NCBI RefSeq assembly: GCF_028583545.1
Contig: NZ_CP087106.1
Span: 248,001 to 312,000, forward strand
From: Methylobacterium sp. NMS14P
GTDB taxonomy: Bacteria; Pseudomonadota; Alphaproteobacteria; Rhizobiales; Beijerinckiaceae
DNA length: 64,000 bases
Direction: 5' to 3'
A model generated the notes under the pieces. The model had not been told where the DNA came from. It ran no database searches and worked only from the letters and a program-made list of their open reading frames with translations. Positions 25,681-33,682 of the stretch are shown here, in pieces. Every line of letters starts with the position of its first letter. The stretch's first letter is position 1. A program made the position numbers and the translations under genes.

Positions 25681-26079
25681 TCAGCGCTTGAACTTGCCCT
25701 CGTACTTGAACTCGGGCGCCGACTTCAGCTGATCCTTGCTGGCGCCGATGATGGCCTTCCACTTCTTGGCGTCGGCGTCGTAGCCGATCGCGATCGAGCT
25801 CGGCGAGACCGCGACGTAGCGCTCGCCCATGCCGAGGAAGCCGCCCACCGAGACGATGTATCCGGACAGCTTCTCGTGATCGATCACAAGATCCTTGATC
25901 TCGCCGACCGTGTTGTTCTGCGCGTCGGTGACGTTGAGGCCGATCAGGTTGTAGCTGAGGACAGCGTCCTGCGGCACGGTCTCGAATTTGGGCGCCACCG
26001 TCGCGGGCGCCTCGTTGGCGGCGAAGGCGGGGCCGGCGAGGGCGGCGGATGCGAGGGCGGCGAGGACGAGGCGGCGCAT
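25681..26079 (-). CDS. PRC-barrel domain protein, secreted
   Basis: 132 residues, ATG 26079 with GGAGCTCACT ahead. The signal peptide MRRLVLAALASAALAGPAFA is followed by a PRC-barrel: LSYNLIGLNVTDAQNNTVGE, IKDLVIDHEKLSGYIVSVGG, FLGMGERYVAVSPSSIAI and KWKAIIGASKDQLKSAPEF. Exported PRC-barrel proteins are abundant in Methylobacterium and relatives; role unknown, possibly envelope stress. Convergent with the small gene at 25359. Confidence 0.88.
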   Translation of the reverse strand: MRRLVLAALASAALAGPAFAANEAPATVAPKFETVPQDAVLSYNLIGLNVTDAQNNTVGEIKDLVIDHEKLSGYIVSVGGFLGMGERYVAVSPSSIAIGYDADAKKWKAIIGASKDQLKSAPEFKYEGKFKR

Positions 26080-26347
26080 AGTGAGCTCCAGTATCCCGGT
26101 ATGGGTGCTCGGAAATGGCCGCCTCCAGCGCATCGTTCCGCGCCGACACGGAAATGTTAATGCGCGGAACATGGAACCATTGCCCAGTGCGTGGGCACGG
26201 CGCCGTCGCCGCGCCAGCGGCACCTCGGAGCAGCAACTGTATCGAGGATCGACCGGGACAGATTGCCCGGCCACGTCCCGATCGTTCCTGGCACACCGCG
26301 CCCCGGCGCGGCATTCCGGGCCCCGCAGGGTTCGGGAGGAGACATCC

Positions 26348-27235
26348 GTGGCAGGGGGAGTGATCGAGACGACGCGCGGACCGGCGACCGGCGCCTGGGT
26401 GGACGGTCTCATCGGCGTCACGATCTTCAGCGCGTCGCTGGTCGCCACGCGCCTCGCGCTGACCGGCATGGACGCGCTGTTCCTCAGCGCGGCCCGGGCG
26501 GCGCTCGCGGGCCTCGCCGGCGCGGCCGCCCTGCTGGCGCTCCGACAGGCGCGCCCGCGCCGGACCGATCTCCCGGCGCTCGCGATCGTGGCCGCGGGCG
26601 TCGTGGTCGGCTTCCCGCTCCTCACCGCCCTGGCCCTGCGCACGGTCGGCGCCGCGCACGGGACCGTCTTCGTCGGCCTCCTGCCCCTTTCCACCGCCCT
26701 GTTCGGCGCGCTGCGCTCGGGCGAACGGCCGTCGCCGATCTTCTGGCTGCTCTCGGTCACCGGCGCGCTGGTCACGGTCGGATTCGCCGCGCGCGGGCTC
26801 GACGGACCGCCGGGCCCGGGCGACGCCTTCATGCTGGCGGCGATCCTGCTCTGCGGTCTCGGCTACGCCGAGGGCGGCGTTCTGGCACGCAGGTTGGGCG
26901 GCTGGCAGGTGATCGCCTGGGCCACCGTCCTGTCGCTGCCGGTGAGCCTGCCCCTCGCCCTGCTGCTCCGGCCGGCCGAGCCGGCCGCGATCCCGCTGCC
27001 GGCCTGGGCGGGCCTCGGCTACGTCGCCCTGTTCAGCATGCTGATCGGATTCGTGTTCTGGTACCGGGCCCTGGCGCGCGGCGGCATCGCGTCGGTCGGC
27101 CAGCTCCAGCTGCTGCAGCCCTTCCTCGGCCTCGGGGTGGCCGCGCTGATCCTAGGCGAGCGGATCGAGCCCGCGATGATCGGCGCCGCCCTGGCCGTGG
27201 CGGCCTGCGTGGCGCTGGCGCGGCGCTACGCCTGA
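26348..27235 (+). CDS. DMT-superfamily (EamA) transporter
   Basis: 295 residues from GTG 26348, seven bases behind GGAGGAG. Ten hydrophobic helices in two EamA halves: the first includes SASLVATRLALTGMDALFLS and TVGAAHGTVFVGLLPLSTAL, the second LAAILLCGLGYAEGGVLARR and VGQLQLLQPFLGLGVAALIL with GERIEP. Inner-membrane exporter of amino acids or metabolites; substrate not determinable. No operon partner. Confidence 0.9.
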   Translation: MAGGVIETTRGPATGAWVDGLIGVTIFSASLVATRLALTGMDALFLSAARAALAGLAGAAALLALRQARPRRTDLPALAIVAAGVVVGFPLLTALALRTVGAAHGTVFVGLLPLSTALFGALRSGERPSPIFWLLSVTGALVTVGFAARGLDGPPGPGDAFMLAAILLCGLGYAEGGVLARRLGGWQVIAWATVLSLPVSLPLALLLRPAEPAAIPLPAWAGLGYVALFSMLIGFVFWYRALARGGIASVGQLQLLQPFLGLGVAALILGERIEPAMIGAALAVAACVALARRYA

Positions 27236-27277
27236 CCGGCCGGGCACCGCCGTCCCGACGCCATCAGACCGCCATCG

Positions 27278-28195
27278 TCAGCCCGACTTGGCCACCACCT
27301 CGATGTCGCGGTCGAGCCCGCTCTCGACCTTGAACTCCCGGGTGTAGACCTGCCCGTCATGGCGGGCGATCAGCACGTAGTCGCCCTCCGCGAGGGTCAC
27401 CTGCGGGAACGCGCCGATCGCCTCGCGGATCGTGTCGCCGCCCGGGGTCAGGACCGAGAAGGCGGTGCCCGCGAAGGCCTCGGCGCCGGGAGCGGCGACG
27501 AGCTTCAGGGTCATCGTCGCGGCGCGGTGGTTGAGTGTCGCCTCCGTGACCTTGCCGTTCTCGACGCGCAGGTCCGCGCGCTGGATCGCGTTCGACTCCC
27601 CGTAGGTCGAGACCACGTGATACGTGCCCTCCGGCAGGCGCAGCAGCTCGGCGGTCTTGATGCCCGAGCGCACGAGCCGGCCCTCGGAATTGGTCCCGAC
27701 CGGGACGAAGACCGAGAACGTCACTTGGCCGGGCGGGATCTTCTGGTCGCCCACGGCGCCCGAGAGCTTCAGGGCGCCGGCCGCCACCCGGAGCGTGTCG
27801 GTCGTCGGCTGACCGCCCATCACGATCCGCTTCGAGGCGCTGGCGAAGCCGTAGGTCACAGTGGCCACGTACGCGCCCGGCGCGAGGGTGAAGTGCGGCT
27901 CGGCCTCAATCGAGCGGGCGACGATCGACGGGCGCGTGCCGTCGCCGCGATCCTCGTAGATCCGCCACGCCAGCCCTTGGCGCAGGGCTGTGCCCGGGCC
28001 CGACAGGAGCGCCGACAGGGACAGCTGCGCCTCCGGCTCGGCGGGGGGCAGGGACGGCGGCAGGTTCGGGCTGGTGATCGACGGCGACGGCAGGGCGCCG
28101 CCGAGCCGGTTCTGGAACGGGTCCTGCTGCGCGAGCGCGGCCGGCGGGCCGGCGGCGAGCATCGCCAGCGCGGTCGCTGCAAGCCTCATGCGCAT
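27278..28195 (-). CDS. secreted repeat protein of unknown function (305 aa)
   Basis: ATG 28195 (a second ATG two codons on is possible), with AAGGG ahead. Signal peptide MRMRLAATALAMLAAGPPAA, then LAQ, a proline-rich linker and at least three beta-sandwich-like units. Each closes with a '.L..G.Y.V...YG/HDG' strand: FTLAPGAYVATVTYGFASAS, RLPEGTYHVVSTYGESNAIQ and TLAEGDYVLIARHDGQVYTR. This resembles carbohydrate-binding or carboxypeptidase-regulatory-like folds in periplasmic proteins of Rhizobiales. Function unknown. Confidence 0.75.
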   Translation of the reverse strand: MRMRLAATALAMLAAGPPAALAQQDPFQNRLGGALPSPSITSPNLPPSLPPAEPEAQLSLSALLSGPGTALRQGLAWRIYEDRGDGTRPSIVARSIEAEPHFTLAPGAYVATVTYGFASASKRIVMGGQPTTDTLRVAAGALKLSGAVGDQKIPPGQVTFSVFVPVGTNSEGRLVRSGIKTAELLRLPEGTYHVVSTYGESNAIQRADLRVENGKVTEATLNHRAATMTLKLVAAPGAEAFAGTAFSVLTPGGDTIREAIGAFPQVTLAEGDYVLIARHDGQVYTREFKVESGLDRDIEVVAKSG

Positions 28196-28348
28196 CGTTC
28201 GGCCCTTCTCTACGCGTCACGCCGGTCGCGACACCGGATCGTCCGGGTCTGCCTCTGACCCCCGACCGTGGCGGCGGCAAGGCCGCTCTTCCACCGGCGG
28301 CCCGCGCATGCCACATCCCGGTCGGGACGCGATACCGGGACGGAGCGC

Positions 28349-28912
28349 ATGACCGCCACCCTCGATCTCCTGAAGACCCGCCGCTCGGTACCGCCGGCGC
28401 TGCTGGACGAGCCCGGGCCGGACCGGGCGCAGCTGGACACCATCCTGGCCGCCGCCGCGCGCGTGCCCGACCACGGCAAGCTGGCGCCCTGGCGCTTCAT
28501 CGTCATCGCCGGGGAGGCCCGGGGGCGGTTGGGCGAGGTCATCGCGGCGACCTTCGCGGCCGACAATCCCGACGCCGCGCCGGAGCGGCTCGCCCAGGAA
28601 CGCGGCCGCCTGACGCACGCGCCGGTCGCCGTCGCGGTGGTCTCGCGGGCGGGACCGCACGTGAAGATCCCCGAATGGGAGCAGGTGCTCTCCGCCGGTG
28701 CCGCCACCATGAACCTCGTGATCGCCGCCAACGCCGCCGGCTTCGCCACGTCCTGGCTGACCGAATGGTTCGCCTACGACCGCCGCATCCTCGACGCCCT
28801 CGGCCTCGCGCCGACCGAGAAGCTCGCGGGCTTCGTCCATATCGGCCGACCGCGCGAGGTGCCCTCGGACCGGCCGCGGCCGGCGCTCGACGAGATCGTC
28901 ACCTACCTCTGA
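28349..28912 (+). CDS. nitroreductase-family protein
   Basis: 187 residues, ATG 28349 after GGAGCGC. FMN-binding nitroreductase pattern: LLKTRRSVPPALLDEPGPDR, AAARVPDHGKLAPWRFIVI, AAGATMNLVIAANAAG-like helix (SAGAATMNLVIAANAAGFAT) and KLAGFVHIGRPREVPSDRPRP. Similar to YdjA-type enzymes reducing quinones or nitro compounds with NAD(P)H. The flavin-reductase-like gene begins 12 bases later with its own SD (AAGGGA), so the two form an operon. Confidence 0.9.
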   Translation: MTATLDLLKTRRSVPPALLDEPGPDRAQLDTILAAAARVPDHGKLAPWRFIVIAGEARGRLGEVIAATFAADNPDAAPERLAQERGRLTHAPVAVAVVSRAGPHVKIPEWEQVLSAGAATMNLVIAANAAGFATSWLTEWFAYDRRILDALGLAPTEKLAGFVHIGRPREVPSDRPRPALDEIVTYL

Positions 28913-28923
28913 AGGGACCGGCC

Positions 28924-29553
28924 GTGCACTACGATCTCGACCTGCCGCGCGAGTCGCGCGCCCTCCCGCACAATCCGCTGAAGGCCATCGTCGCGCCGCG
29001 GCCGATCGGCTGGATCAGCGCCTTGAGCCGCGCGGGCGAGCTCAACCTCGCGCCGTACTCGTTCTTCAACGCCGTGGCCGACAACATGGTCGCGTTCTCC
29101 TCCACGGGCCGGAAGGACGCGATGACCTTCGCCGAGGAGGGTCGCGAATTCGTCTGCAGCCTCGCCACCTGGGACCTGCGCGACGGGATGAACGATTCCT
29201 CGGCGCCGCTGCCGCGCGGAACGAGCGAGTTCGCCTTCGCCAACCTAGAGACCGCCCCCTCGCAGAAGGTGCGGCCGCCGCGCGTGGCCGCCTCGCCGGC
29301 GGCGCTCGAATGCCGCTGGCTTCAGACCGTGCCGCTGGTGCCCCTCGGGGGCGTCGAGGCGGAGAACTTCCTGGTGATCGGACAGGTGGTTTCGATCTAC
29401 GTCGACGAACGTTTCGTCGCCGACGGCATGGTCGATACGGCGGCGATGCACCCGATCATGCGCGGCGGGTACTTCGATTACTTCCACGCCACCGCCGACA
29501 CGCGCTTCCAGATGCGTCGGCCGAAGGGCGCGGGGGAGTTCACCGGGTCCTGA
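28924..29553 (+). CDS. flavin-reductase-like (DIM6/NTAB) FMN-binding protein
   Basis: 209 residues, GTG 28924. Split-barrel flavin domain: LPHNPLKAIVAPRPIGWISA, NLAPYSFFNAVADNMVAFSS and EFVCSLATWDLRDGMNDSSA. The later VPLGGVEAENFLVIGQVVSI and HPIMRGGYFDYFHA complete the family pattern. It may supply reduced flavin or itself reduce a small substrate; its partner is probably the nitroreductase-like gene 12 bases upstream. Confidence 0.9.
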   Translation: MHYDLDLPRESRALPHNPLKAIVAPRPIGWISALSRAGELNLAPYSFFNAVADNMVAFSSTGRKDAMTFAEEGREFVCSLATWDLRDGMNDSSAPLPRGTSEFAFANLETAPSQKVRPPRVAASPAALECRWLQTVPLVPLGGVEAENFLVIGQVVSIYVDERFVADGMVDTAAMHPIMRGGYFDYFHATADTRFQMRRPKGAGEFTGS

Positions 29554-29642
29554 AACAGGATCCGGTTGTGCGCGGCCGATTGAGGACTTGTTTACCATAG
29601 CGGGCGCAGGTTCGGGCGGTCTCCAGCACCGTGCCCGCCCGG

Positions 29643-30728
29643 ATGTTCCTGTTCACCACGCCGTCGAGCCCATCGGAGAGCCCGCCGCCCCAGGCGCGTG
29701 CGCTGCCGGGCACGCCCGCTTCCGGGCCGGTGGTCCAGGCCATCCGCGACGGGGCGACGGCGAGCGGCGTCGGCTTCGACTATCTCCTCGCCACGGCGCG
29801 GCGCGAATCCGCCCTCGATCCCGCCGCCAAGGCCGGGACCTCCTCGGCCACCGGCCTGTTCCAGTTCATCGAGCAGACCTGGCTCGGCGTAATGAAGAAT
29901 GCCGGACCGCGGCTCGGGCTTCAGGCGCAGGCCGACGCCATCACCCGGCAATCGGACGGAACCTACACGGTGCCCGACGCCGGCCAGCGGCAGGCGATCC
30001 TCGACCTGCGCCGCGATCCCAAAATCTCCGCGACGCTGGCCGGAGCCCTGACCCAGCAGAACGCCGACGCCCTCACGAGCGCCCTCGGCCGCGAGCCGAC
30101 CGCGGGCGATCTCTACGCGGCGCACGTGCTCGGCGCGAAGGGCGCGGCCGCCCTGATCTCGACTGCCCGCGCCTTCCCGGAGCGCGCCGCCGCCCTCGAC
30201 CTGCCGGAGGCGGCCGGCGCCAACCGGGCGCTGTTCTACGACCGCGCCGGCCGGCCGCGGAGTGCCGCCGAGCTCTACGCCAGCCTCTCGGCGGCGGCGC
30301 AGGGCGCCGCGGCCACCGACCTCACCGGCCTGCGCCAGGACGGCGCCGCCGCGCCGCAGGCCGTCTCGGCCTACGCCAGCGCGGCGACCGCGTTCGGCGG
30401 TTCCTCGGATCTCCGCAGCCTGTTCCAGACGGACCAGCGCGGCGCGGTCTCCGACGCCGCGGCCCGGCTCTGGCAGGCGCGCAACAGCGCCGCGCCGGTC
30501 GCGCACGCGGCGCCCACCTACTTCCCGCGCTCCAGCTCGGAACCGGCGCCGCGCGTCGCCGCCGCGGAGCCCGCCATCACGGGCGCCCTCGCCGAGCCGG
30601 CGGCGACGCCGGCCGGCGCCGCCCTCCTCAATCCGCCGCTGCCGCCCCGCCGCCCCGCGGAACTCGCGGCCGCAGCGTCCTCGTCCGGCAGCAGGACCAG
30701 CCTGTTCGCCCCCCGGAGCGGTCGATGA
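29643..30728 (+). CDS. lytic transglycosylase (SLT domain)
   Basis: 361 residues from ATG 29643; a GTG four codons upstream is possible. N-terminal soluble-lytic-transglycosylase domain with the catalytic Glu in LLATARRESALDPAAKAGTS followed by SATGLFQFIEQTWL. LYAAHVLGAKGAAALI completes the lysozyme-like fold. The C-terminal 150 residues are Ala/Pro/Ser-rich and probably disordered. No clear signal peptide, as in flagellar or secretion-associated transglycosylases. Its stop overlaps the next start (ATGA), coupling it to the DUF2336 gene. Confidence 0.88.
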   Translation: MFLFTTPSSPSESPPPQARALPGTPASGPVVQAIRDGATASGVGFDYLLATARRESALDPAAKAGTSSATGLFQFIEQTWLGVMKNAGPRLGLQAQADAITRQSDGTYTVPDAGQRQAILDLRRDPKISATLAGALTQQNADALTSALGREPTAGDLYAAHVLGAKGAAALISTARAFPERAAALDLPEAAGANRALFYDRAGRPRSAAELYASLSAAAQGAAATDLTGLRQDGAAAPQAVSAYASAATAFGGSSDLRSLFQTDQRGAVSDAAARLWQARNSAAPVAHAAPTYFPRSSSEPAPRVAAAEPAITGALAEPAATPAGAALLNPPLPPRRPAELAAAASSSGSRTSLFAPRSGR

Positions 30729-32263
30729 TCATCCGCGAGTTTCTGGCCTGGACGCAGGACGCCTCGGCCGAGCGCCGGGCCGAGGCGACCGCGACGCTGG
30801 CCCGGACCTACCTGTACGGCGACCTCGGCGCCGACGCGGCCTGGGAGGCCAAGACCGCGCTGCTCGCGCTCCTCGACGACCCGTCGCCCCTGGTGCGCCG
30901 GGCGCTCGCCGAGACCTGCGCCGCCTCGGCGCGGACTCCGCGGCCGCTGGTCGTCGCCCTGTCCTGCGACGTCCCGGAAGTGGCGCGGCCGGTGCTCGCG
31001 CGCTCCCCGGTTCTCACCGATGCCGACCTCGTGGACGCGGCCGCCCTCGGCGACGAGGCGACCCGCACGGTGATCGCCGCCCGGCACCATCTCTCGCACG
31101 CGGTCGCGGGCGCGCTCTCCGAGATCGGCGAGACCGAGACGCTGGTCGTGCTGGCGGCCAATCCGACCGCGAAGATCACCGCGGGCCGGATGCTGCGCAT
31201 GATCGAGCGCCGCGGCGACGAGGCCGCCCTGCGCGAGGCGCTCCTCGCCCGCGCCGACCTGCCGCCGGAGGTGCGCCACGCCCTCGGGATCGCGGTGGCG
31301 CGGGCGCTCAGCGACTTCGTCACCGACCGCGGCTGGCTCGGCGCCGAGCGCTGCGACCGGATGAGCCGCGAGGCCGGCGAGCGCGTGGCGCTCGAGGCCT
31401 GCGAGGGCTTCGGCGCGGCCGCCGTGACGCGGCTGGTGACGCACCTGCGCGCGACCCGGCAGCTGACCGCGGGGCTGATCCTGCGCGCCGTGCTGTCCGG
31501 CCGCACGGACTTCGCGCTCGCGGCTCTGGCCGACCTGTCGGGGCAGGATCATGCCGGCGTCGCCCGGGCCATGCGCGACCCGCGCCTGTTCGCCGACCTG
31601 CACGACCGCGCCGGGCTGCCCGACGCTCTGCTGCCGGCGATGCAGGCGGCGCTCGCCGCGTGGCAGGAGCTCGCCCGCGGGGCGGCGCCCGTTCGGGGCA
31701 ACGGCCTGTCGCGGCGCCTGATCGAATCCGCCATCGCGGGCTGCGGCGACCTGTCGGATCCCGACATGCATCCGGTGATCACGCTGCTCAACCGCTACGA
31801 GGCCGAGGCCGCCCGCGACGAGGCCCGCGAGGTGGCGCGCGCCATCGCCGCCCAGGCGCTCGCGCGTGAAACCGCCCGCCGGGACGCCGAGGCCGCCGAC
31901 GCCGCGTGGCGCGCCGCTCTGGAAAGCCAGCGCCGGACCGCCTTCGCGGAGGCGTCCGACACGGCGCCCCCGAACGTCGTCGCGCTCGCCGAAACCGCGG
32001 ACGGTCCGGCCCAGGCCGAGCCGATCAACCCGGTCGGCGCGATCCTCGACGCGCTGCCCGAGCAGATCCTGGCATGGTACCGGCCCGAGGAACTGGACCC
32101 GGAGGTCCAGGCCGCGACCGACCTCGTGCTCGACGGCCTCGGCGACAGCCTCCTCGATCATTTCCGCGCCAGCCAGGGCCGCGCCGGCCTGACCCTCGCC
32201 GAGCCGGAGCCCGAGCCGGAGCCCGAGGCGGGCCAGGACAAGCCGGAGCGGATCGCCGCCTGA
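30725..32263 (+). CDS. DUF2336-family HEAT-like repeat protein
   Basis: 512 residues, ATG 30725. All-alpha DUF2336 protein: DDPSPLVRRALAETCAASAR, VLTDADLVDAAALGDEATRT and TVLSGRTDFALAALA-type helices (LRAVLSGRTDFALAALADLS), typical of the alphaproteobacterial family. A helical arm rich in Ala/Glu/Arg (about 355-400) and an acidic tail (EPEPEPEPEAGQDKPERIAA) follow. Function unknown; a scaffold role is assumed for the family. It is translationally coupled to the transglycosylase gene, so both may act on the envelope. Confidence 0.85.
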   Translation: MIIREFLAWTQDASAERRAEATATLARTYLYGDLGADAAWEAKTALLALLDDPSPLVRRALAETCAASARTPRPLVVALSCDVPEVARPVLARSPVLTDADLVDAAALGDEATRTVIAARHHLSHAVAGALSEIGETETLVVLAANPTAKITAGRMLRMIERRGDEAALREALLARADLPPEVRHALGIAVARALSDFVTDRGWLGAERCDRMSREAGERVALEACEGFGAAAVTRLVTHLRATRQLTAGLILRAVLSGRTDFALAALADLSGQDHAGVARAMRDPRLFADLHDRAGLPDALLPAMQAALAAWQELARGAAPVRGNGLSRRLIESAIAGCGDLSDPDMHPVITLLNRYEAEAARDEAREVARAIAAQALARETARRDAEAADAAWRAALESQRRTAFAEASDTAPPNVVALAETADGPAQAEPINPVGAILDALPEQILAWYRPEELDPEVQAATDLVLDGLGDSLLDHFRASQGRAGLTLAEPEPEPEPEAGQDKPERIAA

Positions 32264-32341
32264 TACCATCGGGTCGTCGACAACGCGGGGGCTTTCGAGC
32301 CCCGCGCTCCTCCCGGAACTGTCAGGCCTTGCGCTGGAGCG

Positions 32342-32683
32342 ATGGCACCGGACCTGTCCCGTTATTCCCGGCCTCCGGGCGAGGAGCCGCGCTACGTCCT
32401 GGGGGCGACGCGGACGCTGATCGCGGAGCGCGCCTACCAGTTCAGCCTCTACGCGGTCGATGTGGTCGCCTCAGACGGGTCGAGTGGCCGCCACGTCCTC
32501 GCGGTGCCGGTCGCGATCGGCGCGGTCTCGATCACGGTGGGTCTCGTCCTGACCGACGAGGATTCCCGCAGCGCCGAGGCGGGCGATCTCGCGGGCATCG
32601 CGTCCCTGGCCCGGGCCGTACAGGGCGGATACCGCCACTTCCGCACCTTCCCGGCGAACGACCTCGGGCGTTTCGTGCTCTGA
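32342..32683 (+). CDS. hypothetical protein (113 aa)
   Basis: ATG 32342 with TGGAGCG directly ahead. The sequence has a central hydrophobic strand pair (HVLAVPVAIGAVSITVGLVL) and no signal peptide. No domain recognised. It is convergent with bcsN, whose end lies 36 bases away. Confidence 0.55.
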   Translation: MAPDLSRYSRPPGEEPRYVLGATRTLIAERAYQFSLYAVDVVASDGSSGRHVLAVPVAIGAVSITVGLVLTDEDSRSAEAGDLAGIASLARAVQGGYRHFRTFPANDLGRFVL

Positions 32684-32719
32684 CGGCGCGGCCCGGCAGC
32701 ATTCCGCCGCGGCCGGACC

Positions 32720-33682
32720 TCAGTTCGGCGGCCGGTAGGCCTCCGGCGGCAGGTCGCGGAAGAAGGTCTCGCCGGGTGCCTGCCCCGGGGCCGGCTTGGG
32801 CGCGATCCCGCTGCCGCTGCCTTCCGTGATGTAGCGCTGGCTGCCCGGCTCCGGCGGGACGGGCGCGGGGGCCTGCGGCGTCGGCGGGACGATGTAGCGC
32901 CGCTGATCCGGTGACGCGGCCGCGGCGCCCGGCGGAGGTGCGACGGGCGGCGCCACGGGGGTCTGGGGCGGTGGCGCGGCGGGCGTCCGGGGCGGCGGGG
33001 CCTCGTCCTTCGGCGCCTCGGCCGCGGCCGGCCGGCTCGGGCGTCGGGCGACAGCCCGGGGCTCGACCCGACGCGGCGGAACGCGCACGACGGCCGGCGG
33101 GGGGCGGATGCCCGGCAGGGCGATCCGGAGGCCCTCCACAGCCCGCACGAGGTCGCCGAGGCTCGCCTCGGCGGTGCGGCACAGCCGGATCCGCAGGGAG
33201 ATCGCGCGGCGCGCGAGCGGCTCTGCCTGGAACAGCGCCGGCGGCTGCCCGCTGGCGGCAGCGGCGCCGCGACCGCCCTCAATCCACTGCCACGCGTAGA
33301 GGCAGTCGGCGCCCAGCGCGATGCCCACCGGGCCGTAGGCGTTGCGCAGCGGCGGCCGCACGGTCATCGCCTGCCCGGGAAACCGGACCGCGATCTCCCC
33401 CGCGATCCCGAACTCGCTGGGCTTCGCCAGCCGCGGCGGGAAGGCAAGGAGCAGGTCGGCCGTCTCCCGGCGCAGGGCGATCTCGGCGTGGTTGCGACCG
33501 TCGCCGCCGGCGTAGCGCAGCCGCTGATCGAACCCGTCGCGCTCCCGCGTCTCGACCACCGCGGTCAGCGCCCCGGCGCCGGGGAGCGACAGGACCGGGA
33601 CCGTCTGCGCCCGCGCGACGGCGGGCAGCAGGAGCCACGCCAGGGCGCAGAGCCGGGCGGCGCGGATCGCCACGCGCCTCAC
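32720..33682 (-). CDS. bcsN: cellulose biosynthesis protein BcsN
   Basis: 320 residues from GTG 33682, overlapping the upstream stop by four bases. A signal peptide (RLCALAWLLLPAVARAQ) leads to a domain with the BcsN landmarks RNAYGPVGIALGADCLYAWQW and ISLRIRLCRTAEASLGDLVR. A long Pro/Ala/Arg-rich tail ends YRPPN. BcsN is found only in cellulose operons of Rhizobiales-type bacteria and its role in the secretion complex is unknown. Last gene of the operon. Confidence 0.85.
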   Translation of the reverse strand: MRRVAIRAARLCALAWLLLPAVARAQTVPVLSLPGAGALTAVVETRERDGFDQRLRYAGGDGRNHAEIALRRETADLLLAFPPRLAKPSEFGIAGEIAVRFPGQAMTVRPPLRNAYGPVGIALGADCLYAWQWIEGGRGAAAASGQPPALFQAEPLARRAISLRIRLCRTAEASLGDLVRAVEGLRIALPGIRPPPAVVRVPPRRVEPRAVARRPSRPAAAEAPKDEAPPPRTPAAPPPQTPVAPPVAPPPGAAAASPDQRRYIVPPTPQAPAPVPPEPGSQRYITEGSGSGIAPKPAPGQAPGETFFRDLPPEAYRPPN